The notes: generated by a model from the sequence alone, not told the origin. A stretch of DNA of 64,000 nucleotides from Rhizoctonia solani (GCF_016906535.1 NC_057372.1:911501-975500); one strand, 5' to 3'. Positions 32,713-45,411 are shown, numbered from the stretch's first letter. Numbers and translations are program-made.

Positions 32713-34804
32713 ATGATTGTTTCCATAGCAACTTCGTTCGCCACCTCGACTTCTGCTTTGCATATACCATTTACTCGTCAAGTTCCAGAGAGGGTTTCCG
32801 AGCCACTCTTCGAGCGGAATACTACTGTCTTTTCACGATCGAGTTCCTTAAGACCTGACAATAGACTAAACAATGCGTATTCATCAGTGGTCACTGTAAA
32901 TGGAAAGATTGGGTTTTCTTGGGCGACCATTTACCATACCATGCGATTAACGAGAGACTATAATAAGTGTGCCGGTCAGTCTTGGCACAGGAAGTACAGG
33001 CCTTTGATTATACGTTACTCGTATTTGATATGAAAGCCGCATATATTTACGGACTCTTGAGTTTTCTTAGTCTAATTTAGAGCTCTCTCAAACACGAGCA
33101 AGGTGGCGTTGCTGGCAACGTTGGTCAAATCAACGTTGAATTCTCTGGCTTTAACGTCGCAAACCAGCCATTCCTCTACGTGACATCGCAAAGCCAGAGG
33201 TCTATTATTGAAAACAAGTTCGCTGCACTCCGGTTAGGGTTTGATACTCTCTCCAATATCAACAGGCTCGTCTCCTAAACATTCTCTGGGGAAATATGGG
33301 GCGTAGTTTACTTTCCAGCATATTCCAGTCTGACCTATCAACATCCAGTCATATTGTATTCTGTCTTAACCGATCATACGATGATACACTGTATAAGGTT
33401 AAAATACTGAAAATAAGAATGTGTATTTAAGTAGGAATTAAACTGAAATCAAGTGTTAGACTCGCAGAGGCGAAACGGATGACTAAGCGAGTAGGCGCCG
33501 AACGAAGAGGACGGTGCAGACGAGTGTCGGGACGAGAGTGAGCGGAGCGAGCGAGTGAAATAAGCGAAATGTATTCTACGAGTAAGAACTGGTGTTGCAA
33601 GCGATGGAAGGCATTGGACTTCCCATGCTTGCTTATATACATAAGTGGGTACATGCAAGGAGGCCGCGGGCGCCGGTAGAAAGTGGCCGTGAGCCCGGAG
33701 GGCGAAACAGGAGAGAAAAAGGGAAGTGAAATACAAGACGAAATGAAAGAGGTACGCGAAGATAAGGAGTGGGGAGCCGAGAGGCTCTGCGCGACCGATC
33801 GTAAGAACCGATGGTCCAAGTCGGAGTTTGGCCGAATCGGGGCCAATGTCGTGCGAATGAGCGCAACGACCGCGTGGGATCCTCGGGTATCTGAGGGACG
33901 AGGTGGAGGTGCGAAAGAATTGCATGAAAGCGACGGGCCGGAGAGAGGGGGCCGGAGGGCGAGGAGAGCAAGGGGAACGGGACGACGAGGTGGCGACGAG
34001 GTGGCGGTCACGTGCAGGCGTTACGGTGTTACGGACCTGGGTTCGTAACATCAAGGCCAATATATGCTAAATTTAAATATCAATTCTCCATTGGTCTGAT
34101 TTGTATTAGGAAAGCACACTGACGTTGTAGTTTTCAGGCCAAATTATACTAAAAAAGATGTCTTTTACTGATATACTGATTTTCAAGATCTTATCACCCC
34201 ATAGTGATAGTGGCACTGACACTGGGTCCTTCGATATTGGAACCTTTGCTTCAGGTCTAGAGGTGATGAACAGCAACACTGAAATGCATCTGTTCAGCTC
34301 AGATCCAAGCCAAAATATATAATGGACGGTGCTCGTTGAGGGGGGGGGGGTCTCCGCTAGTGGCAAAAACCAAAGGCTACAAACGATGATCACCAATGGC
34401 ACTGTCCCACCAGACGGCAAAGTTGCCGCTGTGCTGGACACGGGCTGTTCCTTGCCACAATTAAGACCCAAGATTGCAGCAGCTATTTACGAACCTATCA
34501 GCGGCGTCTTTGGCGTCGGTTCCGCTTTGTAAACAGGAAATCAGGTGATAAGAGACAGAACCTGTATATCAAGATCCTGCCTCTCACCGGTCCTGCTGCA
34601 GGGAGTATGGAATTCCAGAGTGCGTGCAAGTCGTACCTGAATACTCTTTCTCTGCAGCTTGACGCCAGCAATTTATCTTTGGGGAATCCTCGAGTTATAT
34701 TTAGCTCAGGTTCATTTGGATCTAATGGTGTAGGGAAGTACGGAACAAGTGTTAGTATAGCGTGTATTGCGACTTTAGCCATAGCCGCAACCGTCTGGCT
34801 GTAG
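32713..34804 (+). pseudogene. GPI-anchored aspartic protease (peptidase A1) remnant, split by a solo LTR
   Basis: Decayed pepsin-type protease gene. The N-terminal part (32713-33030) carries ALHIPFTRQVPE and YSSVVTVNGKIGFSW, resembling a propeptide and the start of the N-lobe, but no first catalytic DTG is visible and the frame breaks. From about 33075 to 33285 A1-like sequence continues in another frame (GNVGQINVEFSGFNVANQPF, LRLGFDTLSNI). The C-lobe is at 34160-34804: SGTDTGSFDIGTF, the second catalytic motif AVLDTGCSLPQL (Asp codon at 34437), LSLGNPRVIFSSGSFGS, and a hydrophobic end (SVSIACIATLAIAATVWL) like a GPI signal. An 11-G run (34340-34350) precedes the C-lobe. The LTR insertion (33454-34050), the lost first DTG and the several frames all indicate a pseudogene. 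Confidence 0.7.
33454..34050 (+). mobile_element. Solo LTR of a retrotransposon, about 597 bp
   Basis: Begins TGTTAG and ends GTAACA (TGTTA/TAACA terminal inverted repeat), and is flanked by perfect 5-bp direct repeats TCAAG (33449-33453 and 34051-34055), the standard integrase target-site duplication. GC-rich, unlike the AT-rich host sequence around it. No internal gag/pol, so it is a solo LTR left by recombination between two LTRs. The ORFs on its minus strand (33427-34060) are low-complexity and not proteins I recognise. The parent family (Ty1/copia or Ty3/gypsy) cannot be decided from the LTR alone. Orientation is arbitrary. Confidence 0.8.
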
Positions 34805-35284
34805 TTCCTATATCTTTCCTGCCTGTCCCCTAAGCGAAAGCCGAATTTCTACATGTATTGAGTATATCTGGATTGTTAGTTTTATTAATGGTATACCAAG
34901 CGCTCCCCAATGTATTCGGCCGTTTATTAAATACCCTCATCCTTTGCATTTACGCATATGTGTAGATGTTATCGCTTCGTACAGAGCGCATGCGTCCTTT
35001 GCTTATATAGAGATACGATACGCGGTTAATTTTAGGGACATCCCATTCCCCCAGTCAACCAGCCGCATGCACAAGTGCAATGTCCACCAAAATCACTCAT
35101 CCAACTGTGTCCAATGAGAGCTAACTTATCCCACCGAGTGTGAAAATGCGATCATCATATCGTGATTGACGCTACTACTAAATGCAACATGTTCTAGAAT
35201 AATATCAAGGGGAACAATAGCATGACGATATACAAGCTGCGATATGAACCAAAAAAGAGGAAAGCTTGGAGGGATGCAGCTCTT
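34805..35284. other. Intergenic, convergent
   Basis: AT-rich 3' flanks of the protease remnant and of SPT16. Nothing recognised. Confidence 0.6.
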
Positions 35285-38200
35285 TTAGCGACGCCCATTA
35301 GCTTTAGCGGGCACTTTTCCCGACCCTTTTGCTGGCGCTTTCTTCTTTGGCCTATCCGAGTCCGAATCATGTCCACGCCCGCTCTCGCGCGCCTTGCTAT
35401 CTGATTTGGCGGCCTTTTTCTCCAACGCTGCACACAGATAGATGAGCTAAAGTGTAAATAATCACGTAGAAGCGACTTACTGTCCCAATCGTCACCACTA
35501 TCATCATCGTCCAATTCCGAGCCACTGCCTTCATCATCGCTTGCGTCCGAGCCATCGTTAAAGTCACTCTCTTCCGAATCACTCGAACTGGACACATCGT
35601 CGTCGCTTTCGTTCTCGAACTCTGATTCCGAATCAGAGTCATCGGAACCGCTCTGCATAACAATTTGTTGGCATGAAATAAAACCTTGATAGTTTGGTGA
35701 AATACCTTGTCCGAACCACCACCCGTTCCACCCAAGAAGCTCCAACCGCCTTCACGGAAGAACTCGAGCGGGTTTTCGTTAATAGTCTTCATAATTTGAC
35801 CCCAGTTCAAGTTGACGGGGCCCTCGGCCATAGGAATTTCGACAGAACTAAGCCAAAAAAGTGAGCGAAGTTACCCGCCGAGGCGAAGGACACGATACAT
35901 ACTCGAGCCACTCCTTGACACTATCCAACTGTTTGGTAGGTATAGAATTAATGTGTTGGGGCGTTCTTGAAAAGTCATTGAAAATAAAAATGAGATCGAA
36001 TTGTTTGAGCCCAAATTGAACACGCTCAAGCGATGCAATTTCGATTTCAGATAGTGTAACAACGAGGAACGGAGGGTCGAACAGGTGTACCAAGCAATCA
36101 GTAGTCGGTTGAAGTTTGACATTGGTTCGGAATGGCACGCCTTCGAACTCGAGCTCACGGAAAGGAATATCAACCTCGAGACCTTCGGGGCCAGACTATT
36201 CGTGGGAAAGGAGATAAGATAACATATGATAATATTTGGGGGTGACTTACTGCTTCAGCGATCTTCTCAGCAAAGTGCTTGAACTCCTTGTTCAACTGTT
36301 GTCTCCTCTTGCGTTCATTCTGTTCGAGTTCAATCTCGTCTTCATCGCCATAGCGATACTTGCGTTTTCGGTTTCCGGTTTCGTCAAACTGGACATCAGA
36401 TGCTTCGCGGTAGAATTGAACATCCTAAATGAACGGGCTAGTGTTATTGACCGAGTTGTTATGGTTGAGTGATAAACTCACTTTGGACTTGCGTTTCCCA
36501 ATAATGATGGGCGACTTCAAGTGGCAATGGATGATTACAAGCATTTCGTTATCACAAGGCGCAAAAAAGAGGTGCTTGATGTTTGAGTAAAGAATATCTA
36601 GAAGTGATGTTATTGGCTCATTCGTTCACGGATGTAATGTGAAGTTCCTCACCAATCTTTTGCCCCCCGGCACCCAAGTATCGAATACCATTGGAATGAA
36701 TTTCGACTTCTCCTGGTAGGCGCTTGCCATCTAATGCTGGCCGGACAAAGACTTCGGGCAATTTGGTGGGTCGTCGGCCTGGAGGTCGCAGGATCAGATA
36801 TAAGATCAATTTATCAGTGCCAAGAGCCTCACCTTTGATTTCCACGAGCTCAGCTTGTTCGACAACGTCTGCAAGTGCCTTTTTCTCTTGTTCACGTTTG
36901 TTCGCCTCCTTCTTGAGTTCGGTTATCTGTTTTGCGAGGTCGTCAAAGTGAACCGTGTCCGCCGAGCGATAGCTCAAAGAACGAATGAAAGTTGCATCAG
37001 GGTCCTCAAAAGGCTAAACGCGTGTCAGTAATTTGATCAATATGCTAATAATGAGAACTGACTGTATCTTCCTTTCGTCCAGTCAATTGACCTGGAGATT
37101 GGAAGTTGATTCGTAAATAGGTAAATTCTCCTTCGTCGAGCTTGCTGACGTTTTTGATGGTATTAATATGGAATGGCACAGCAAAACCATGGACGGGAAC
37201 TACGATGGTCATGTTGCGCCTGTCAACGTGAATCTGTATTCGCTTATTAGCGGGCTGGCTTCACATTAGTTCTCAAGCACTCACTCGCATAGAGTCCACC
37301 TCCTTGGGTAAAGCAGCATCCCCCTTGTAACTTTGGAAGCGCTTCCAAGTTTTTCGCTCCTTGCCATCATTGCCACCTTCGTCATCCGCAAACCTATCTA
37401 AACCGTCCGCCTGACGTTGTGCATGAAGCTCTTTTTGGTGAGCAGCGATTCGCGCCAAGGTAGAGGCAGAGGCATCTTGGTCGGCCGATTGCTGTCTAGT
37501 CTTATTCCGGAGAACTTTGGAGCCAACCATTTTGCCATTTGGCGAGGCATTTTTCTTGGCAGAAGCAGGTTTTGATTTGTTCTTTGACGGAGAGTCACTC
37601 TTTGATTTAGACTTGGAGTTTGATTCATCCTAAGGGCAGATGTCGTAAGCAATCCAAGACAACAATATACATTAATTCTAACCTGGAAAAAGAACATAAC
37701 CTCATCGGTCGCCTTTGTTCCCTCGGTCAAGCACACCGCCTTCTCTTGTCCAACCTTCACAGTGTCGCTCACGAGGACTGCATACCTTTAAGAGAGCCTT
37801 AGTATGGATCTTGGTGTAGACTTTTTGGCTTAACACATACTTGTTCCCATCCTTATCCTCCAAGTCGGAAAACCCGATCGAGAGATTGAAAATCATACCA
37901 GCCTTGACTTGCCGAGTGTTCTTAGCAGAAAGGAGGTACGAACTGTCTCGGTACTCGATCCCCATCTAGATGTTGCGTGAGCGACCACATCGCCTGATGA
38001 ATTGACCGCGCTTACTCCAAAGCCCACATTCTTTGTGAAATATTTCTCTAGTTCAGGTTTCTTCTGCTTGATGTAGGAAATGGCATGTGCATACACGTCC
38101 TTTGCCGGCGTCCCGTCTCGGAGCTTGGAGAGAAGCTCAGCTTGTAAGCTAAGGACGAATGAGTATATGCCCTCTTGTTCCTAAGCGCCGTGGAATTGAG

Positions 38201-39488
38201 TCAACCAGCCCCTATTGGACAAAGCCACAATAAGCATACTTTTGATGGATCCACATAGAATGTGCGGCTAACGTGTGCTGAATAGCCTTTGTACCGAATA
38301 CTGATAGTTCCAAGTATAACACCCTTGTGTGCAAGAGGTTCAGTGCTTGGCTCGGCTGCAACGCGTAAATCGTATCCCGAGTTTCGTGATTGAATGACAG
38401 GGAGATACGTGAGTTCCGCTGATGAGAAATCAACCTTTTAGATGGAACGAGATCAGAAACGTCGACGGACAATGAGATTATGCTACCGACATTCGCCAAG
38501 TGTTTATTCTTTGACCATACCCTCATATCGGGCTCTTTCCCTTCGCTCCCGAGACGAGTCTCAAGTTGCTTCGCGAACGATTCGTGGCTAATAGTAGACT
38601 GCCTGTCAAGAATGAGCTCGAGCTTGGACGCCAGTTGATGTGTCATCAAAGTGGAAGAGAGATGCGCGGCCGTGCGCACGTTTTTCTGTGGCGAACACGT
38701 TAGTCGTCGCAAAATCCCAAGGAGTGCACTTACCAATTCTTCCTCGTCCTTAATAGCCATTATACTGCCTATTGCAGCGGCGATATCCACAATCTCCGGT
38801 TTTCCCAAATGTTCTTCGAGAGTCTTGTTCCAGTCGTCAACAATCTTACCGGTTTGCTGCTCTTTGGGTAGACCACCAAGTCGTTTCTAGCACCACGAGC
38901 TGTAAGCATACGTTGGATTTTCAAGAACTTTTATTTAGCTTACCACCGATCCTAAAGCTTCTGCGAGCTGCTTGGGAGCTTCATTCGGACCATCCTTTGC
39001 TTTTGCCATGATGAAAATTTGAATAGGAATGGGCGCCTTGGGTATCTCAAGCTGGTGTAGGATTTTGGCTAAACCAAATGAGATTTTGGCTGGGAAGCAA
39101 TAGCAGTCGCGAGATGCAACTTACCCTTTGAGGAAGAGCACAAGAAATAGATTTTTTCTTTCGCGAAAACCATGAGGGTAAGGGGGAATTCATAGCCAAG
39201 GAGCCACGTCTGGGTTAACAGTCAACAATCCACGAACGGTTAAAGTGTCGATTGAATTATGTGCACCTGTAGAGCTGTGCTTTTACGAAGCATTTCGTCG
39301 TCACCAGGGTCACCGGCTATGATCTGGAGCGCGTCGAGACCAGCTAACGCCTCGAACTCCGTAAGTTTATGTGAATTCTGCGCCAATTTCAGTGAGAGCT
39401 ACAGTTACAACAACGTTATACTTACCCATGCCGATAGCACTTGTGAGGCACGCGTATAGAACTGTTGGACATTGAGCTGCACCGACAT
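35285..39488 (-). CDS. spt16: SPT16, large subunit of the FACT histone chaperone
   Basis: Component of FACT (with Pob3), which handles H2A-H2B/H3-H4 during transcription and replication in the nucleus. ATG 39488 gives [20 protein letters not shown]. Then the aminopeptidase-like N-domain ([56 protein letters not shown] region), a middle domain ([60 protein letters not shown]), the Rtt106-like/PH tandem ([48 protein letters not shown]), [20 protein letters not shown], and an acidic tail of Asp/Glu/Ser followed by a basic Lys-rich end ([13 protein letters not shown]) stopping at 35285. Over ten introns. Full length as judged from domain order. RPT2 lies 270 bp upstream on the same strand. Confidence 0.93.
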
Positions 39489-39759
39489 GATGGGTCAAGA
39501 AACACAACAATGTCCTGAACACGAGCAAGAGTAATCCAATCTAAAGTCGTGATCCGCGCTCGCGATCAGGCGCCGGGCGCCTAATTGATGCTACCCTCTC
39601 AGCTACAGTCTTTGCTATATGTGTGTATACATTCAGGTGGTGCTCCTTGCCACAGACACCAGCCATAAAATAACGGACATAAGTTTCAAGTCTTATATGT
39701 CAGCCTGTTCCCTCCGCGTCGCAAAAAGATAACAAGAATGTATAATAACTATTATGGAT

Positions 39760-41363
39760 TTACAAGTACAAGCCCTCCGGTGCGCCCTCGTTCTTACGAT
39801 ACAGTACCTGAAGTCGATCTCTATCAACAAAAGTCGGGAGCGTGAATTGAATGTACTGACCTTCTCTCTAGCTGTCGTAAAATCTGCTTTTGTCACCCTC
39901 ATTCTCCGCTCTCGCAGAGCAAGTAAACCGGCTTCAGTGCATACAGCCTTGATATCAGCACCACTCAGATCGTCCTTGGTCATGACAAATTCTTCCAGAT
40001 CCACATCTTCCGAAAGGCTCATACGGCTTGTATGAAGCCTGAAGATGTGTCGTTTGGTACGTACGTCCGGCAAAGGGAACTCAATCTTGCGATCAATACG
40101 ACCCGGACGGATCAGTGCGGGATCAAGAGACTCGATTTTGTTGGTGGCCATGATGACTTTAACATCTCCTCTTGTATCGAATCCGTCCAGTTGGTTTAGA
40201 AGTTCCAACATTGTACGTTGAATCTCGCGTTCACCACCAGAGGTTGAATCATAACTAGGGTTGAATAAGTATCTACTCGCAACCCAGAACTAGAAATGGC
40301 ATACCGTTTTGTACCGATCGCATCGATTTCGTCAATGAAAACAATACTAGGTGCGTGTTCTTCTGCGACACGGAATAGCTCCCTGACCAACTTGGGCCCA
40401 TCTCCGAGATACTTCTGGATGAGCTCGGAACCGACAACGCGCAAGAAAGTGGCGGACGTCTGGTTAGCTACAGCCTTGGCCAGAAGAGTTTTGCCTGTTC
40501 CAGGAACACCATACAAAATGACACCCTTTGGAGGTTTGATACCCATCTCTTCGTATAATTCTGGATGAGTTAACGGTAACTCAACGGATTCCTGTGCAGC
40601 ATGGTTGAGATACAGCGCAACCTCACTATATGCTAGACTCACTTTGATTTCCTGTATTTGTGTATCGAGTCCACCAACATCTGCATAACTCTCTGTCGGT
40701 GCCTTGTCGAGTTTCATGACGCTGACCATAGGATCCGCGTCGTCTTGCAGTACCCCAATGATTGAGCTATTCTTGTGGTGTAGCAAGACCGAGCAACCAG
40801 GCTCCAGCAAGTCCTTGTCGACGAAGCTCATAATGCTAACATAGTTCTCGGGACCAGTTGCAGTGCTAACAATAGCATGGTCATCATCGATAATCTCTTC
40901 CAGGGTCCCAACGCTCATTGGACTACCACGCAAGTCATCGACCCGAGTACGTTCTTCCTCATTCTTGTCCTCGGATGCTTCAGGTTTCAACCGTTCTTGA
41001 TTCTGGACAAATTCTTCCTCCAAAAGCAGGTAGTCCTTGATTCGCTCTAGCTTTAGGAGCTTCAGCCGACAGCGCATAGTGGGGACGACAGCCGGCAGTT
41101 TGCTCGAGGCATCTGGGCCACGCTTCTTCTTCTTTCCAACTCGTGTAGGTAGTGGAGGCTCCCATTTCTTCTGTTGATCTTTAGGCTAACACAGAGACGC
41201 GTCAGTTCGAGAAAGAAGACTTTGTGTAATAAGTACTCACCTTGTCTCCCTTGCCGTCCTTACCAGGACCTCCCGGTGGGCCTCCAGGGCCAAGTCCAGA
41301 TGGTTGATTTCCCTGATTATATTTAATGATAGATTCTGTTTTTATGTGCTATTTGCTCACCAT
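39760..41363 (-). CDS. rpt2: 26S proteasome regulatory ATPase Rpt2 (PSMC1)
   Basis: AAA+ ATPase of the proteasome base. The first coding exon is only the ATG (41363-41361), followed by an intron; exon 2 begins [11 protein letters not shown], so Gly2 is available for the N-myristoylation known in Rpt2. Then the N-terminal coiled coil ([19 protein letters not shown]), the OB fold ([37 protein letters not shown]), Walker A GVPGTGKT, Walker [35 protein letters not shown], arginine fingers in [16 protein letters not shown], and the C-terminal [15 protein letters not shown], whose last three residues LYL fit the Rpt2 HbYX motif that docks into the 20S ring. Five or six introns. It shares a 159-bp divergent promoter with sde2. 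Confidence 0.95.
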
Positions 41364-41522
41364 GTCTTTAGATTGTGTAGGGGTAGTAAGGAAGAGATAT
41401 TGTAGAGGACGCGCGTTCAGTCATGTGACTCTTTAACACTTTTGCCAAATCATCGCCAATTTCCGCACAGCCACGACTGTAACAGGCACCATCCCAACCA
41501 CCACCAGACCAAACTTGCGATC
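41364..41522. promoter_or_regulatory. Short divergent promoter rpt2/sde2
   Basis: Only 159 bp separate the two start codons. The region must hold both 5' leaders and core promoters. No clear TATA box or proteasome-type PACE element could be pointed to with confidence. Confidence 0.5.
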
Positions 41523-42410
41523 ATGCATTACACAACTATTCTCGTCGATACTATTGCACCCTTTTCTACCCTTGCTCTTCAAGTCTCAAGCACCACACCT
41601 CTGTTATCTCTCGAATCTGAAATTTCAGCTCGCTATCCAGACCTACCATATCACGCACTTTCCCTCGCTTCTCCTTGTGGCACTGACTTGTCTTGCGACG
41701 CACCGCTCTCGACGTTGACCAATGGGGGCGACCTACTTACTCTCCGCCTTATGCCGAGCCTCCTCGGAGGAAAGGGAGGTTTCGGATCCCAGCTTCGTGC
41801 GGCTGGTGGTAGGATGAGTAGCCAAAAAGCCAGCAACAACGATAGCTGTCGTGACTTGAATGGTAGGAAGTTGAGCACTATCAAGGAGGCCAAAAAGTAC
41901 GTTTCAATTCGCCGACGGATTAACATGCGCTGACATGTCATCCAGGATGGCAGCATATCTTGAGACCGAGCCGGAACGCAAGAAGGCTGCTGCAGAGGAG
42001 AAACGTGCTAAGCTTGAAGCTCTGGAGAAGCAGCTTGGTATCACGCCGGGCGAAAGCAGCAAAGATGGCGAATCCTCCGCGAGAGCTGGACAAAAGCACC
42101 GGTTTGATGACACCGAGTACCTTGAGCAAAGTCGAGAAATTACCGACGGAGTTAAAAGTGCTGTTGCAGCTGGTAAGTTACCTAGCGATTGCTGAAGCGA
42201 TGTTTTTCTGACCATTATACAGGTCTTCTTAAGAAGCGAAAAAAGAACAAGGCCGCATCGCCTGTCGAAGCCACACATACCAAGACCGCTGAACCAACGC
42301 CTGCTTCAGCGTCTACTCCAGAGCCAGCTACGACTGAGACGCCTGAGGATGAACCCGCGAGAGAGGCGACCACCCCCGCAGCCGCTCCAGTTGTTGCTGC
42401 CAGTGCTTGA
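41523..42410 (+). CDS. sde2: SDE2 ubiquitin-fold splicing/replication factor
   Basis: Sde2 is made as a precursor with an N-terminal ubiquitin-like fold that is cut by deubiquitinases after Gly-Gly; the C-terminal part then joins the spliceosome (fission yeast) or PCNA-linked replication control (human). ATG 41523: MHYTTILVDTIAPFSTLALQ, a ubiquitin-like segment to TLRLMPSLLGGKGGFGSQLR. The diagnostic GGKGGFGSxLR site is intact, giving an N-terminal Lys on the mature protein. Then GGRMSSQK, DLNGRKLSTIKEAKK, AYLETEPERKKAAAEEKRA, and an Ala/Pro/Thr-rich tail ending ASA at 42410. Introns about 41899-41945 and 42171-42222. Reads in frame throughout. Confidence 0.93.
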
Positions 42411-43013
42411 TTAATGGCTTTACACTGTATTTGTATTATTTGACTGCAATTACCTGGGACGTCGTGTAACCACTTCGCTATCTGGTCCAACCCTACTTTC
42501 TTGTGATGCATGTAACAGCAATAATGCTCGGTTTATACAACCAAATATCGTAAACATGACGAAGGCTGTGTTTGCATCCGGGTCGAGGCCTGAACGCTCC
42601 CCATTTGTGATCGTCTGATGCAAAGAACTTGTTGTAAGCCACGAACATCACTACTGTACACTCTCATACTGAATTCTTGACACTTGACCGTTATTTCAAT
42701 CTTCTAGGCACGAGTGAACTTATGCTCACTTTCTAGGAGCTTCAGCACACATAGGGCTGACAACTGCTAAATCAAACTACGTCGACAGCCCCAATTCTAA
42801 GGAATTGAATACTTCAGTCTCATACTTGAATTGCACGAGACTCTATAATACTGGGCGGATAGCAACTGCATCACGACCAACTATTATTTGCTCAAGGCGC
42901 CGATTTATATTGAAGCACCGTCCCTATACTCAAACGCCTACCCGTTCGTTTACCCAGTGCTACTCTTCTCCATACAAGACTGAAGTTACTAGTAATCGTG
43001 TATATCGAACACT
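42411..43013. other. Intergenic
   Basis: 3' flank of sde2 and promoter of the next plus-strand gene. No other feature recognised. Confidence 0.6.
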
Positions 43014-44666
43014 ATGCCCGCCTTTGAGGAACTCGAAGCTCGTTTGGCCGCTCTGAGGCCTGTTCCGATGGCCGAGCCCATCCAATCGAAGGATACCACT
43101 TCCAACGCGTTGGGACTCGATGACGAAATGATGTCCAAACTCCGTGTCCTCGGCATCGATCCAAAGAACCTGGGCGATATGGAGTCTGGACATGATTCAG
43201 AGGTAAGTAATAATATCGTTTCAACTACTCGACGATCGACTCATACGGCAACGTAGATTGAGCGCTATTTGGCGTCTGACGACTGGCGGTCCGAGGCTAC
43301 CCAATCTGATCGAGAGTCAAGTGCACTGACTGATAACGATATCAGTGGGCTTGAATCTCCATTGTCTTTGGACCTAAGCTCCCCCACTACCCCGCTTCGC
43401 ACCCCACTCGCTCGTCTACCCGACCGAAATGCTACCCTACGGCCTAGCGACCGGAACTTGTTCTCCCTTGCACAATCCATCTCAAGTGAGAATATGTTTG
43501 ATTCGGATCGTGCAGAGTCACCGGCACCTATACATCATCCCCCAAGTGGACGTCGGCGACGTTCGAAGAAAGAGAGAGATTTAAATCTATCAACCACAAG
43601 CTTGAGCGCTGACGACGAACTGGACGATTCTGAAGATGACGAGAGGAAGCCTTGGAGACTCTCAGGCGTGTCAAGGATGGATTGAGATTGGAAGCCGATA
43701 GCGAAGACGGTGATATGTCCGACTCACTCGGAGGACAAGTCGAACTGGGCCCACCTGGACACACTCCCCCACCTTCGAGGATGGGCCGTAGGGGAAGCAA
43801 TACCCCACCTCATACTCTACAAACACCCCGGCCAAAACTGGCGTGCTCTCCACCAGCATCGTTCTCTACCGCGTCTCCCATTGAACTCGACAAGGGGACA
43901 GACGAGCCGCACACCCCTCCAGCCGCCTCAACTCAAAGCCTTTCTCAAGAGACCGAGGCTAGGACGCCTGGGCCCATTAACTTGAGACGACATCTTCCTA
44001 CGGTTGACACGGTTGAAACGCCAGGCTTTAGGTATTCACCAGATGATAGTTCAATCGAAGATGACCTAGCATCTGCACTTTCCTCTGATATGTTTAATAC
44101 TCCTGACAAACGGACACCGACTTCTCCGCCCCACACGCCCTCTGAAGATGAGGCACAGGTAGCTCGATATGCATCATTATTACAGAACCTTGCGAGCCCT
44201 TCCCGTCAGCCTGCAGATCCATTCGACGATCCGTTATTGAATACACCAAACAGACTACCAATGCCAGACTCGGACAGTGAAGATTCTAAGCGTACCAACA
44301 GCGTGTTTGCCAGGCTTGAGGGCCTCCATCCACAAACCGGCATTCCGAATGTACCTTTAGTTACGGCAAAGGTTCCGGGAGCTCCCAAGCTTGACATCGA
44401 AGGGTGGAGGGTAAAGAGAGATGATGATCCTGACTCTTGGTGCAGTGAGTTTACACCCACTTCATGCATACTGCGGACCCTCAAATCCGCTCACTCGCGC
44501 AGGTATATGCAATGCCGATGCTACGCTGCAGTGTGAAGAGGAACCATGTGATGGTGACCTCTATTGTAAGAAATGTTTTACCGAAGGACACCCTAAGGAC
44601 GACCTGGAGATGAGCCAACACAAGCCCAAGTCATGGACACCAAAGGATGCGAAGACGCCCACTTGA
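43014..44666 (+). CDS. ZFYVE19/ANCHR-like protein with C-terminal zinc finger
   Basis: ATG 43014 starts MPAFEELEARLAALRPVPMA, a short helix like the MIT-interacting region of ANCHR-type proteins, then LGLDDEMMSKLRVLGIDPKN, a long disordered Ser/Pro/Asp-rich centre with many S/T-P sites, and a Cys-rich end: WCSICNADATLQCEEEPC, DGDLYCKKCFTEGHPKDD, stop at 44666. The WCxICN..A...C ... LYC..CF..GH pattern matches the B-box-like finger of ZFYVE19-family proteins, which in animals act with ESCRT-III/VPS4 in the abscission checkpoint. Introns 43204-43257 and 44442-44501. A -1 slip at about 43640-43648 is required between DDSEDDE and EALETLRRVKDGLRLEADSE (seen gagagg, expected gaggagg). Many S/T-P sites suggest kinase control, which is inference. 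Confidence 0.7.
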
Positions 44667-45411
44667 CGAACCTTCTCCATCAAGGCCTTTTCACGCACTT
44701 TTGTTACGATCCCTCCCCCTCCCTCTTTTTAACCGAAGAGCTTTTTCTTTTTTTATTTGTTCACGATTCGGCATTCCCAGATGTCCATACACCAAATTTA
44801 TACAGTAATGATCGCCGCTTGAGGATCAACCCTTTTGAGGTGATTACTCAAATCGCATCAACGCACGTGATCTCCGTATATGGCTATACTCGTACATCGC
44901 TATGGTACTCGTTTATCTGTCCCTTCTCGTGGTGGGGGAATTGTACCGGTAGCGAATACCTCCATACGTTAACTAGCATCGAAGGGAACTGCCGCCGAGC
45001 GTCACCTTGCCGCATGTTTATCTCTACACGAGGCGAGGGGAAGGCGGCTAACTCTAAAGAGACCAATAAACCTACCGGAGCCCACATTTCGAAGGTTATA
45101 GGCTGATATTTCTTAAGTCCGCTTCCTCTAACTGGGCTCCGATCGCTATAACCGTGTTATCTTCGGACGATCCCTGTTCTGTCTATCAAGTCACACCACG
45201 AATTCGAACGTGCTTTTATCCAGTCTTGGGCGTGTTCACCACGAGTTCAATTTATCAATCGACAATCCCCATGTGTTAGTCACACGAATGCAGCAACACT
45301 TACAAACGCTGTGACACGCCAGTGCCAAGTGGAGGTTGGTGTCCATAAAGGCTACAAACATTAGTCGATCTCGCTCGCCCTACCACCACTCGAGTCTCAT
45401 TACGGTCGACT
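44667..45411. other. Intergenic
   Basis: T-rich after the preceding stop. An ORF on the plus strand runs on to 45106 but has no family features and is not supported as a gene. Confidence 0.55.

Noticed and set aside
33427..34060. Three overlapping long minus-strand ORFs (112-203 codons)
   Set aside because: They lie inside the solo LTR, are Ser/Arg/Pro-rich in all frames, and reflect GC-biased low-complexity sequence rather than a protein.
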